Program-made: the position numbers and the translations under genes
In this document: positions 38,251 through 47,333 of the stretch, piece after piece
How the letters are laid out: each line of letters begins with the position of its first letter
Position numbering within the stretch: position 1 is the first letter of the stretch
DNA from: Sphingorhabdus sp. 109
GTDB taxonomy: Bacteria; Pseudomonadota; Alphaproteobacteria; Sphingomonadales; Sphingomonadaceae
NCBI RefSeq assembly: GCF_902506555.1
Contig: NZ_LR732707.1
Coordinates: 3,396,421-3,460,420 of the forward strand
Direction: 5' to 3'
DNA: 64,000 nucleotides
Notes under the pieces: generated by a model
Told to the model about the DNA's origin: nothing
Seen by the model: the letters and a program-made list of their open reading frames with translations, nothing else
Database searches by the model: none

Positions 38251-38279
38251 AGCGCGGCGGGGGCGATTCCCGCCGCGCT
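38251..38279 (+). terminator. Strong hairpin after receptor 1
   Basis: A perfect 11-bp stem, AGCGCGGCGGG (38251-38261) with CCCGCCGCGCT (38269-38279), encloses a 7-base loop. It lies 59 bp after the receptor stop. No T-tract follows, so it may act as an mRNA-stabilising or attenuating hairpin rather than a classic intrinsic terminator. Confidence 0.6.
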
Positions 38280-38309
38280 GTTCCAGATGAAATATTGATC
38301 CATCATCTC

Positions 38310-38342
38310 ATTGGTATGATGGATTTAATTTAATTGGTATGC
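38310..38342 (+). promoter_or_regulatory. Two predicted GntR half-sites before receptor 2
   Basis: ATTGGTATGAT (38310-38320) and AATTGGTATGC (38332-38342) are direct repeats 22 bp apart, two helical turns. A TTGACA follows at 38352, a possible -35 box. Both carry the ATTGGTATG core found at the other three promoters of the locus. Confidence 0.65.
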
Positions 38343-38415
38343 ATTAGGGGTTGACATATAGGTAGGCGGCAGGCAGCTTGCCAGAAAAATATAAAGACAA
38401 AACAGAGAGGATCTT

Positions 38416-41400
38416 ATGAAACAGGCGGCGGATTTTGCGCGCGACAATGGATCGCGGCGGCGTTTTTCAACAGCACTTTTAGCGGGTACGGCGATGACGA
38501 TGATCGCCACCCCTGTCTGGTCGCAATCGACCCAGCCTGATGAAGGCGCGATTGTTGTTACCGGTATCCGTGCCACAATCCAGGATTCTATCGAGGCCAA
38601 GCGTGAATCGACTGAAGTATTCGATGCGCTGTCGGCCGAAGAGATCGGAGACATTCCGGCACTGTCGATCGGTGAGGCACTGGAAACCCTGACCGGCGCG
38701 GCTTCCCACCGGGAGCAGGGCGGGGCTACCGAAATTTCGATCCGTGGTCTCGGACCCTTTCTGGGTTCAACCGTGATCAACGGCCGCATCGCATCCAATG
38801 GTAGCGGGGACCGCTCGGTCAACTTCAGCCAGTTCCCTTCCGAACTTTTCAACAAGATCGGTATCTACAAGACCCAGGCTGCCAGCTATATTGAAGGTGG
38901 CGTGGCCGGCCAGATTGCCCTCGAATCCATCAAGGCGCTCGACTATGGCAAGCGGAGGTTCCAGGGAAATTTCAAGCTGAATGCGAATCCCGACAATCTC
39001 GATATTGATGCGGATCAGCGGTTCCAGAAGTTTGGCTATCGTATTACCGGCAGCTATGTTGACCAGTTCCAGCTGGGTGACGCCGAGCTTGGTATCTCGC
39101 TGGGCTATTCCCGCAACAAGACGACCAACCCCGAGCAGGAGGCCAATGTTTCCAACACCATCCGGGCCTGCGTGGTTGATCCAACAGACACTGGCGACGG
39201 CGTGTTTGATGATGGCAATTGCGATACCAGCGGCGGTACGATCGACGGCCTGCGCGATGGCAGTGTCACCGACGATTTCGTCATTGCCCGGAACAGCTAT
39301 GCGTTCCGGTCCAATATTACCGATGATACGCGCGATTCCTTTTTCGGCGCTTTGCAGTTCAAGCCAAGCCCCGACGTCGACATCAACGCGGATTTCCAAT
39401 ATTCGAAGCGTCTGTTCAAAGAGCAGCGCAGCGACCTGAACTTTGCCGAAGGCCGCCGGATTGACGGTCTGGGCGATGCCAATGCCATTCCGGGATATCC
39501 GCTTATTTATACAGAAACCGGCGCGTTGCGTCAGTTTACCAACGAACAGCGGATCGAAGCGGTCAGCGAATATCTGGAGCGCGACGAGGAATATTATGGT
39601 GGCGGGCTCTCGCTGGATGCGCAAGTCAGCGACCGCGTGAAAATCTCGCTCGATGGCTCTTACTCGAGAACCCAGCGGGTGGAGCAGGCGGTTCAGATCC
39701 GCTTCCGCACCGAAGATAATGAAGATATCACGGGTGCCGCTGCATGGCCGAATGCGTTTGAAAGCGATGGCAGCCCGACCAATGACCGGGTTGAAACGGC
39801 TGTTCAGATTCTCCAGAACGGCTCGCAAGGGTTGAATTTTGTCACCCAGAATTTTGATGTGACCAATCATGACCTGTTTGCCAATGATCCGCGACTGCGC
39901 GCTGATCTGGAGCAGGATCGGTTCAATAGCGTCTGGGCATTCCGCGGCGATGTCGAATATCAAATGGACGGTTTCATAAACACAATCCAGGCCGGTGCCC
40001 GCTATCAGCAGCTGAGATACCGCGACGTTCCGGGTGCGCTCGGCGCCAGCCGGTTTGAGAACAGCTATAATGACACCGACGGTACCGGCGCTCTGGCCGC
40101 TGCCAACCGGGAATGCCGGACGAGCTTTCCCGAAACCGGGTTCCTGTCTTCCATATCCGGTGGAAACCCGCTTATTACCAATGTCGACGCGTCGGGCAAT
40201 GTGATCGGTACTTCCAACAGCTATGCCACATTCGATGCTTTGTGCATTGCGCAGGTTCTCGAGCGCGAGGATCCGTCGGGTCTGCAGTTTGACGACGATG
40301 GCGTTCCGATCTATCCGTCCGGAAATTTCGATTCCGCGCAAAATACGGATGTGACCGAGCGCAGCATGGCTGCCTATATCCAGGCCAATTTTGATGGTGA
40401 TCTTGGTGACACCCCAATTCGCGGAAACGCGGGCTTGCGGGTAGTCAAGACATTGGTGAATTCCACCGGCTTCCGTTCGGATTTCAACGTTGTTGTCGAT
40501 GATGTCGATGGTGACGGCACCGCCGGATTTGTGCTGGTCGAAGATACCACCAACCTGATCCAGCGGCAGACGAAAAATTCCTACACGGAATTTCTGCCCA
40601 GCCTGAACATCGTTGCAGAATTCCAGCCCAATCTGCTCGGGCGCTTTGCCATCTATCGTTCCCTGTCGCGTCCTGACCCTTCGTCGCTCGGCGATGGCCG
40701 GGTCTTCAGCTTCAATGACGATGACGAATTTGCAACGCCGGCAGATGCCATTGCCGGAGGCTTCAACAATGTCAGCGCGACGGGCAATCCGCTGACGGAA
40801 CCATTGCTTTCGTGGAATTTCGACGCTGGTCTCGAATGGTATCCCAACGAGGATACGATCCTGGCTTTCAACGCCTATTACAAGAGTTTCGATGGCGGAT
40901 TTGATGCAATCGGCTTTACCGAGACGTTCACTATCAACAATCAGGACGTCGATCTCTTTACGACATCGGTTGCGACCAGTGACGATACAAGCAGAATTTA
41001 TGGCGTTGAGATCACCGCTGCGCATCGCCTGAGCTATCTGCCGGCGCCGCTTGACGGTCTGGGTTTCAAGATAAGCTACAATTATGCGGATTCGAATTTC
41101 GAGTTCGAAGACGATACCCTGGGAGCAATCACAACCCCGACCCCGACTGGAACGACGGTTAGCAACGGTCTGATCGTGCCTTCAAACCTGTTCGGTTTTT
41201 CCAAGCACGTTCTGGCGGCGCAGCTATATTATGAAATCGGTCCGTTTGATTTCCAGGGCGTCTACAAATATCGCAGCAATTACTTCCAGCAGTTTGTCGC
41301 GACGCCGGGACGCGTCCGATATGTTGACGATGTCAGTGTGTTCGAAGCCCGTGTTTCTTTCCGGCTGAACAACAATGTGAAGTTCACGCTCGAAGGAATC

Positions 41401-41508
41401 AACCTGTTCAACGAACCGCGGACCAATTATCGCGGCGCGCCAGATGATTTCGGCGCCATCCAGGTCTATGGGCCACGCTATTTTGCGGGTGTGCAGTTCA
41501 AATTCTAG
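38416..41508 (+). CDS. TonB-dependent receptor, giant type (receptor 2)
   Basis: A 1030-residue receptor. The signal peptide (about residues 17-37, ending ATPVWSQ) is followed by GAIVVTGIRATIQDSIEAK and a plug with EEIGDIPALSIGEALETL and ISIRGLGPFLGSTVINGR. The barrel contains LSRPDPSSLGDGRVFSF and ends YFAGVQFKF. It is the same TIGR01782-type family as receptor 1 but with low similarity. Two operator half-sites precede it and an intrinsic terminator follows. No SusD-like partner occurs, as usual in proteobacteria. It probably imports alginate or its oligomers. Confidence 0.92.
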   Translation: MKQAADFARDNGSRRRFSTALLAGTAMTMIATPVWSQSTQPDEGAIVVTGIRATIQDSIEAKRESTEVFDALSAEEIGDIPALSIGEALETLTGAASHREQGGATEISIRGLGPFLGSTVINGRIASNGSGDRSVNFSQFPSELFNKIGIYKTQAASYIEGGVAGQIALESIKALDYGKRRFQGNFKLNANPDNLDIDADQRFQKFGYRITGSYVDQFQLGDAELGISLGYSRNKTTNPEQEANVSNTIRACVVDPTDTGDGVFDDGNCDTSGGTIDGLRDGSVTDDFVIARNSYAFRSNITDDTRDSFFGALQFKPSPDVDINADFQYSKRLFKEQRSDLNFAEGRRIDGLGDANAIPGYPLIYTETGALRQFTNEQRIEAVSEYLERDEEYYGGGLSLDAQVSDRVKISLDGSYSRTQRVEQAVQIRFRTEDNEDITGAAAWPNAFESDGSPTNDRVETAVQILQNGSQGLNFVTQNFDVTNHDLFANDPRLRADLEQDRFNSVWAFRGDVEYQMDGFINTIQAGARYQQLRYRDVPGALGASRFENSYNDTDGTGALAAANRECRTSFPETGFLSSISGGNPLITNVDASGNVIGTSNSYATFDALCIAQVLEREDPSGLQFDDDGVPIYPSGNFDSAQNTDVTERSMAAYIQANFDGDLGDTPIRGNAGLRVVKTLVNSTGFRSDFNVVVDDVDGDGTAGFVLVEDTTNLIQRQTKNSYTEFLPSLNIVAEFQPNLLGRFAIYRSLSRPDPSSLGDGRVFSFNDDDEFATPADAIAGGFNNVSATGNPLTEPLLSWNFDAGLEWYPNEDTILAFNAYYKSFDGGFDAIGFTETFTINNQDVDLFTTSVATSDDTSRIYGVEITAAHRLSYLPAPLDGLGFKISYNYADSNFEFEDDTLGAITTPTPTGTTVSNGLIVPSNLFGFSKHVLAAQLYYEIGPFDFQGVYKYRSNYFQQFVATPGRVRYVDDVSVFEARVSFRLNNNVKFTLEGINLFNEPRTNYRGAPDDFGAIQVYGPRYFAGVQFKF

Positions 41509-41522
41509 CTTCGTACGGGGGG

Positions 41523-41560
41523 TGGCGTGGCGGGAGCTTGAGCCCGCTACGCCATTTTTT
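41523..41560 (+). terminator. Intrinsic terminator of receptor 2
   Basis: Twelve-base stem TGGCGTGGCGGG (41523-41534) with CCCGCTACGCCA (41543-41554), one G-T pair, an eight-base loop and six T residues (41555-41560). It lies 14 bp after the receptor stop and separates it from the regulator gene. Confidence 0.9.
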
Positions 41561-41590
41561 GCAACAAGACTAGTCGAGGCTGGAGTAGAC

Positions 41591-41601
41591 AATTGGTATG
41601 C
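41591..41601 (+). promoter_or_regulatory. Predicted operator before the GntR gene (autoregulation)
   Basis: AATTGGTATGC, the same core as at the receptors, lies 64 bp before the regulator's ATG at 41665. This placement suggests that the regulator controls its own gene. Confidence 0.6.
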
Positions 41602-41664
41602 AGCTGGGCTAATAGAAGGAAACGATGGCGAAGTAACAATCTTTCAATGGGATAGACAGGGAAT

Positions 41665-42405
41665 ATGGGCGAAAAGCGACTTTTCCATAGCGTGGCGGAG
41701 CAAATCACCGATCTGATCAAGGACGGCGTGTTTCCGGTAGGTGCGCGGCTTCCCGGTGAGCGTGAACTGGCTGAGCGATTTGGTGTCAGCCGGGTTACTA
41801 TACGCGAAGCCGAAATTGCGCTCCAGGCGATTGGCCGGATCGAAATAAAGACCGGTTCCGGTGTCTATGTCAGCGAAAAACAGCCTGGTGACGACAGTCG
41901 TCTGCCAGACGTCAGTGCCTTTGAATTGACCGAAGCGCGGTCGCTCTTTGAAGCCGAAGCAGCGGCTTTGGCTGCCCAGAATATTACGGATGAAGATATC
42001 GCCAAGCTCGGCAGATTCATCAAGGAAATGGATTCGAAAGACGAAGAGGTCTCCACCCAGGCGGATCAGCATTTTCACATCACGATCGCCGAAGCATCCG
42101 GCAATGCGGCGATCGTTCATACGATAAAAACGCTTTGGCGGATGCGGGAAGAACTGCCCGATGTGAAGGCCGCGTATGAATCGGTTTGCGAGCATGATGT
42201 CCGCACCAGAACCGACGAGCATCAGGAAATTTATGATGCCCTGGCATCACGCAATCCGCTGGCGGCACGACAGGCCATGCACAGTCATTTCCGGCGCCTG
42301 ATCGAGGCGATGCTGGATGCGACCGAGAAGCGGGCGCTGGAGGAGGTGCAGCAGCGTGCCAATGAGAGCCGCGAACGCTTTCTGTCCTCGGTCAAACTCG
42401 GCTGA
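41665..42405 (+). CDS. GntR/FadR-family regulator of the alginate locus
   Basis: A 246-residue regulator. The N-terminal winged helix (about residues 8-75) reads AEQITDLIKDGVFPVGARLP, ERELAERFGVSRVTIREAEIA and KTGSGVYVSE. The FCD ligand domain follows, with acidic/His ligands in DQHFHITIAEASGN, TDEHQEIYDAL and AMHSHFRRLIEAML. FadR-subfamily FCD regulators of uronate pathways (UxuR/ExuR type) recognise TTGGTAT-based palindromes, which matches the repeated AATTGGTATG sites here. I predict repression relieved by a uronate intermediate such as KDG or DEH. Confidence 0.92.
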   Translation: MGEKRLFHSVAEQITDLIKDGVFPVGARLPGERELAERFGVSRVTIREAEIALQAIGRIEIKTGSGVYVSEKQPGDDSRLPDVSAFELTEARSLFEAEAAALAAQNITDEDIAKLGRFIKEMDSKDEEVSTQADQHFHITIAEASGNAAIVHTIKTLWRMREELPDVKAAYESVCEHDVRTRTDEHQEIYDALASRNPLAARQAMHSHFRRLIEAMLDATEKRALEEVQQRANESRERFLSSVKLG

Positions 42406-42428
42406 CAATTACCCAATGGCTAAGCCCT

Positions 42429-42444
42429 CATACCAATTGGTATG
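42429..42444 (+). promoter_or_regulatory. Perfect 16-bp palindromic operator upstream of the alginate lyase operon
   Basis: CATACCAATTGGTATG is self-complementary along all 16 bases. It lies 92 bp before the PL6 ATG at 42536 and just after the regulator gene. Its halves are the ATTGGTATG core of the other sites, arranged back to back. TTGAC at 42476-42480 may be part of the promoter. Confidence 0.8.
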
Positions 42445-42535
42445 AACAAATATTGTATTTGGTAGCATCAATTGGTTGACTCCAGCCGACTCTGCTGATA
42501 GCCCGTTCCCAGATAATAAGAGAGGGTGACGGGGA

Positions 42536-44785
42536 ATGTGGACAGGGCGCTGTCTTGCTGGCTTTTGCATTTGGCTGATGGCGGCCCCCGTGCAGGCCGA
42601 ACAATATTTCGTTAAAAATATCGACGAATATAATGTTGCTGCGAAGAAGCTCGTGGCCGGCGATATCATCATCCTCGCCAATGGCAGATGGCATGATTTC
42701 GAGATCAAGATTTCCGGCAAGGGTACGAAGGAAAAGCCGATTACCCTGATTTCCCAGGATCCCGGGAAAGTCGTAATTACCGGTCAGTCTAATCTGCGGA
42801 TTGGCGGCGAATATATTCTGGTCACAGGTTTGGTGTTTTTGAACGGCTATAGCCCCACTGGAGAAGTCATTTCCTTTCGCCGGTCCAAAGAGGATCTCGC
42901 CAGCAACAGCCGCGTCACCGAGGTGGTGATCGACGGGTTCAGCAAGCCCGATCGATATGAGTCCGACTATTGGGTCGGGATGTATGGCAAGAACAACCGT
43001 TTTGATCACAATCATCTGGCCGGCAAGACCAACAAGGGTGTGACCCTGGCGGTCCGGCTGGACAGCAAGGGCAGTCAAGAAAACGGTCATCGCATCGACC
43101 ATAATTATTTTGGACATCGGCCTGTTCTCGGTTCGAACGGTGGCGAGACATTGCGGATCGGGACCAGCAAATATTCGATGTTCGATTCCAACACTCTGGT
43201 GGAGAATAATTATTTCGACCGCTGCGATGGCGAGGTCGAGATCATCTCCTCGAAAGCCGGCCGGAATGTCTTTCGCGGCAATATATTCTATGAATCCAGC
43301 GGCACTCTGACGCTGCGCCATGGTGATGGCAATCTGGTCGAGAATAATGTGTTCCTCGGTAACGGCAAGGACCACACCGGTGGCATCCGGGTCATCAATC
43401 GTGATCAAACGGTGCGAAACAATTATATGGAAGGCCTGCGCGGCACAGGCTTTGCCAGTGCCCTGACGGTGATGAACGGCGTGCCAAACTCGCCCGTGAA
43501 TCGTTATGTCCAGGTCGACAATGCCGTCATCGAGAATAACAGCGTCGTGGACAGCACGCGCATCACATTCGCGGCGGGTGCCGATGCGGAACGATCCGCA
43601 GCCCCGGTTAACAGTCGCTTCGAGAACAATCTGCTCGGCGGTACTGGCTCCGGTACCTTCTTGAAGGTCCAGGATGATATAAGCGGCATCGCATTCGCCG
43701 GAAACATGCTCGTTGATGGCAAGCTCGAAAAGCCAATAGCCGGGATTTCAGAAAGCGAAATCACTCTCATCCGGGCGGAAAACGGTCTGCTCTATCCGGA
43801 AGACTCCCAAAAGGGCGTATCGCGTGATCTGGATCCCGTTACGCGCGATCAGGTTGGAGTGCACTGGTATCCCAAACCGCCCGCAGGCGACCGTTTCGAA
43901 ACCGGCCAGACCGTATCCGTGCGCCCGGGCGAAGACACGCTGACCGAGGCTTTTGCCCAAGCCTCCGACGGCGATCGACTGATGTTGAGCGCCGGCGACT
44001 ATCTGGTGAACAAGATACTGCCGCTGGACAAGGTCCTTTCGATCGCAGGACCCGAAAATGCGGGTGCTAGAATCCGTTTTGCAAGGCCCTCGCTAGTCGA
44101 AATCAGGCAGGGCGGAAGTCTGCGCCTCAGCAATCTTGTCATTGACGGAGAATTGGCCCCGGATTCGGTTGGCAATGCGGTTATCCGGACAGCGATTTAC
44201 CCGATCCAGTCCAATTTTCTGATCGAGCTTGACGGCGTTACCGTGGCGAATCTGGACGTCAACAAGTCCTTCCACGTCATCGCACTGGGCAAAAGTTCGT
44301 TTGCGGATCGGATCAGCATCAGAAACAGCAAATTTGCCAATATTTCCGGATCGGTCTTGCAGGCGGCGGCGGAAGCCGAAGATTACGGCCAGTATAATGT
44401 CGAATATGTTGCCGTGGCGGATTCCAGTTTCAGGGATGTCGGCGATACTGTTTTCAATATTTACCGGGGTGGTCGGGACGAGAGTACATTTGGGCCGCAT
44501 TTTTCCCTGACCGGTTCCGCTTTCATGAATGTGGGGCGCAGCAGCAACAACGCCACAGGATCATCAATGGTTCTGCACGGGGTGCAATATAGCGATATCA
44601 ACAACAATAGTTTCCTGAATGCTGCGCCGATCAAGATCGTCCACACCGTCGGTCGACCGCAAACTCGGATCACCGGCAACCAGTCGAAAAATATGCCCGC
44701 ACCGGTTCTTGAGGAACTGGATTTTCAAGGCGCGCATCGCGCGATCCTTGCCGACAATCAGTTTGAAGGCGCAGCAAGACCATGA
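42536..44785 (+). CDS. Polysaccharide lyase family 6 (alginate lyase)
   Basis: A 749-residue exported enzyme (signal peptide to about residue 21, PVQA|EQYF) with two parallel beta-helix modules, about 25-410 and 440-745. The PL6 catalytic pair is clear: Lys240 in EVEIISSKAGRNVFRGN and Arg261 in SSGTLTLRHGDGN. Asn-rich turns (VENNYF, VENNVFLGN, VRNNYM) mark helix rungs. PL6 enzymes cut alginate by beta-elimination, giving unsaturated oligomers; poly-MG or polyG preference cannot be read here. Its last bases overlap the PL17 start (ATGA). Confidence 0.93.
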   Translation: MWTGRCLAGFCIWLMAAPVQAEQYFVKNIDEYNVAAKKLVAGDIIILANGRWHDFEIKISGKGTKEKPITLISQDPGKVVITGQSNLRIGGEYILVTGLVFLNGYSPTGEVISFRRSKEDLASNSRVTEVVIDGFSKPDRYESDYWVGMYGKNNRFDHNHLAGKTNKGVTLAVRLDSKGSQENGHRIDHNYFGHRPVLGSNGGETLRIGTSKYSMFDSNTLVENNYFDRCDGEVEIISSKAGRNVFRGNIFYESSGTLTLRHGDGNLVENNVFLGNGKDHTGGIRVINRDQTVRNNYMEGLRGTGFASALTVMNGVPNSPVNRYVQVDNAVIENNSVVDSTRITFAAGADAERSAAPVNSRFENNLLGGTGSGTFLKVQDDISGIAFAGNMLVDGKLEKPIAGISESEITLIRAENGLLYPEDSQKGVSRDLDPVTRDQVGVHWYPKPPAGDRFETGQTVSVRPGEDTLTEAFAQASDGDRLMLSAGDYLVNKILPLDKVLSIAGPENAGARIRFARPSLVEIRQGGSLRLSNLVIDGELAPDSVGNAVIRTAIYPIQSNFLIELDGVTVANLDVNKSFHVIALGKSSFADRISIRNSKFANISGSVLQAAAEAEDYGQYNVEYVAVADSSFRDVGDTVFNIYRGGRDESTFGPHFSLTGSAFMNVGRSSNNATGSSMVLHGVQYSDINNNSFLNAAPIKIVHTVGRPQTRITGNQSKNMPAPVLEELDFQGAHRAILADNQFEGAARP

Positions 44786-46965
44786 GAACTAGGCTCATCG
44801 CGGTCGCACTATGGGCTGCTGCATCTTCTGCCGCCGTGGCCGGGCCGGTCGGTTCCTCCCCGACTGAATCTGACGCGGCGGCACAAAGATATGCGCCGCT
44901 CTACGAAAGCGAACTGGATCGGGCCCGGGCTTTTGTCGATCAGATGATGGATGCGGGCGTGGTCGTTCCTGTGCCCAGGGATCCTGGTGGTGGCTACACG
45001 CACGAGCAGCACAAGCGTAATTACAAGGCGATTTACGAAGGCGGCCAGCTTTACCGGATTACCGGCGAGCAGCAATATGCCGACTATGTGCGCGACATGT
45101 TGCTGGCCTATGCTGATCTCTATCCCACGCTGGACGAGCATCCGGCGCGCAAGAACAGCCAGAGCTCCGGGCGGATTTTCTGGCAGGTGCTGAACGATGC
45201 GATGTGGATGGTGCATGGCATCCAAGGCTATGAAGCCATTCGCGACAGCCTGTCAGAGACCGACCGGAAAAATATCGACGATAATCTCTTCCGCAAGGCA
45301 GCCGAGTTCCTCTCCACCGGCTCGGCGGTGACGTTCAGCAAGATCCACAACCATGCGACATGGGCCACGGCCGGTGTCGGGATGACGGGCTATGTTCTGG
45401 ACGACAGGGAACTGGTCGACATTGCTCTGCTCGGATTGGACAAAAGCGGCGAGACCGGATTCTTGCGGCAGAGCGAACTGCTCTTTTCCCCCGACGGCTA
45501 TTATACCGAAGGGCCCTATTATCAGCGCTTTGCATTGAAGCCCTTCGTGGTTTTTGCCGGGGTAATCGAAAAGAACGATCCGGCGCGCAAGATTTTCGAA
45601 CATCGTGACGGCATATTGCTGAAGGCGCTGCGCACCACCATCCAGCTGACCTATGATGGCTATTTCTTCCCGTTCAACGACGCGATCAAGGACAAGAGCC
45701 TGCAGACCGATGAGCTCTATCACGGCGTCGCCATCGCCTATCGCAAGACCCGCGATCCCGGACTGCTGTCGATTGCCCAGTGGCAAGGACGGACCGTGCT
45801 GACCGATGACGGCAATCTGGTCGCCGATGATCTGGCTGCTGGCAAGGCCATGCCCTTCCCCTTCAAATCGCTGCTGTTGAGTGACGGACCCGAAGGCGAA
45901 CAGGGCGCGGTCGCCATCCTGCGCGAAGGGGACAGCACAAGCGGCCAGGCGCTGGTTGCGAAGAATAGTTCGCAAGGCATGGGACATGGCCATTTCGACA
46001 AGCTCAGCTGGCAATATTATGACAATGGCAACGAGATTATCAGCGACTATGGCGCGGCGCGTTTCCTGAATATCGAGGCCAAGGACGGCGGCCGCTACCT
46101 GTCCGAGAATGAAAGCTGGGCCAAGCAGACGATTGCCCACAATACGCTGGTGGTCGATGAAAAAAGCCATTTCGATGGCGAAGTGAAGATCGCGGATTCG
46201 ATCGCACCTGAGCAGCTCTATTTCTCGGATGCCGAAGGCGCGCAAATCAGCTCCGCCGTGATCGAGGGCGCCTATCCCGACACCCGCTTCATCCGGACAT
46301 TGGCGCTGTTTCCGGTCGACGGCCTATCTGCGCCGGTCGCTCTGGATATCGTGCGCGTGCAATCCGACAGCCCGCATCAATATGATCTGCCGCTGCATTA
46401 TCAGGGGCATATCATGCGGGTCGGCTTTGACACCGAATCCCATATCGCCGCGCGACCGGTGCTGGGAACCGGCAACGGCTATCAGCATATCTGGGTTGAT
46501 GCGGTCGGAAAGCCGCAAGGGCAGAATGGATTTGTCACAACCCTGCTCGATGGACGATTCTACACCTACCGATTTGTACCGCAACAAGGCGCGGAAACCA
46601 TTTTGGCGGAAATCGGTGCCAATGACCCCCGTTTCAATCTTCGCCGCGAGCCGATTATTATCCAGCGGACCAGGGACGCGCAAAATACGACCTTTGTCAG
46701 CTTGTTGGAATCGCACGGTCGCTATGACGGAGCGGCCGAGCAGACGGTTGGCAGCGACAGCCTGATAAAATCACTCAGCCATGAAAGCGTCAATGGTTCT
46801 GACATCGTCATCGTGGAAAAATTGGACGGCAAGCAGGTCGTTCTTGTTGTGTCTTACGATTCCGATTCCGAAAAGAAACATTCGGTGAAGCTTGGCGATC
46901 AAATGTTGACCTGGACCGGATTCGCCGCACGTATTGACCTGCCAGCGGGAAAGGCAAAGCGATGA
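44782..46965 (+). CDS. Polysaccharide lyase family 17 oligoalginate lyase
   Basis: A 727-residue exported enzyme (signal peptide to about residue 20). The N-terminal alpha-barrel and C-terminal heparinase II/III-like domain are present. Aligning with Saccharophagus Alg17c by a constant offset of 11, the catalytic residues fall on Asn190/His191 (KIHNHATWA), Tyr247 (EGPYYQRFA) and Tyr439 (GGRYLSEN). GHGHFDKLSWQYYDNGNEII lies in the second domain. It releases unsaturated uronate monomers from alginate oligomers made by the PL6 enzyme. It overlaps both PL6 and KdgF genes by four bases. Confidence 0.95.
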   Translation: MRTRLIAVALWAAASSAAVAGPVGSSPTESDAAAQRYAPLYESELDRARAFVDQMMDAGVVVPVPRDPGGGYTHEQHKRNYKAIYEGGQLYRITGEQQYADYVRDMLLAYADLYPTLDEHPARKNSQSSGRIFWQVLNDAMWMVHGIQGYEAIRDSLSETDRKNIDDNLFRKAAEFLSTGSAVTFSKIHNHATWATAGVGMTGYVLDDRELVDIALLGLDKSGETGFLRQSELLFSPDGYYTEGPYYQRFALKPFVVFAGVIEKNDPARKIFEHRDGILLKALRTTIQLTYDGYFFPFNDAIKDKSLQTDELYHGVAIAYRKTRDPGLLSIAQWQGRTVLTDDGNLVADDLAAGKAMPFPFKSLLLSDGPEGEQGAVAILREGDSTSGQALVAKNSSQGMGHGHFDKLSWQYYDNGNEIISDYGAARFLNIEAKDGGRYLSENESWAKQTIAHNTLVVDEKSHFDGEVKIADSIAPEQLYFSDAEGAQISSAVIEGAYPDTRFIRTLALFPVDGLSAPVALDIVRVQSDSPHQYDLPLHYQGHIMRVGFDTESHIAARPVLGTGNGYQHIWVDAVGKPQGQNGFVTTLLDGRFYTYRFVPQQGAETILAEIGANDPRFNLRREPIIIQRTRDAQNTTFVSLLESHGRYDGAAEQTVGSDSLIKSLSHESVNGSDIVIVEKLDGKQVVLVVSYDSDSEKKHSVKLGDQMLTWTGFAARIDLPAGKAKR

Positions 46966-47333
46966 CCGCACCCTCACAAAATTGCAGCGAGACATTCGTC
47001 CACGCCTCGGATGTACCCGTGGAAACTGTCGGCGAAGGAATTACACGGCAAATCCTCAGCTATGGCCCGGATCTCATGCTCTGTCGCTTGTGGTTCGACA
47101 CCGGATCCGTCGGCGACGTGCACCGGCATCCGCATAGCCAGATCAGCTATATCGAATCGGGCCGTTTTCTCTCCGTCGTGAACGGCAGGGAACAGGAACT
47201 GGATGTCGGCGACAGCGTGATTGTTTCGCCCGATACCGATCACGGAATCAGCTGCATCGAAGCGGGCTCGCTGCTCGATATATTCAATCCGCAACGGGAA
47301 GACTTTTTGGCAACGGGGGAAGAAAAATCGTGA
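46962..47333 (+). CDS. kdgF: KdgF-type cupin (unsaturated uronate monomer linearisation)
   Basis: A 123-residue single cupin. Metal ligands appear in DVHRHPHSQISYIESGRF (two His, Gln-Glu region) and the second motif in SPDTDHGISCIEAGS. KdgF speeds the ring opening of 4,5-unsaturated uronate monomers to DEH. Its place between the exolytic lyase and the DEH transporter gene fits. It overlaps PL17 (ATGA) and the MFS gene (GTGA). Confidence 0.9.
   Translation: MTAPSQNCSETFVHASDVPVETVGEGITRQILSYGPDLMLCRLWFDTGSVGDVHRHPHSQISYIESGRFLSVVNGREQELDVGDSVIVSPDTDHGISCIEAGSLLDIFNPQREDFLATGEEKS

Noticed and set aside
38767..41025. 752-codon open frame on the minus strand
   Set aside because: It lies wholly antisense to the TonB receptor at 38416-41508, has no recognisable domain and reflects codon bias of the real gene.
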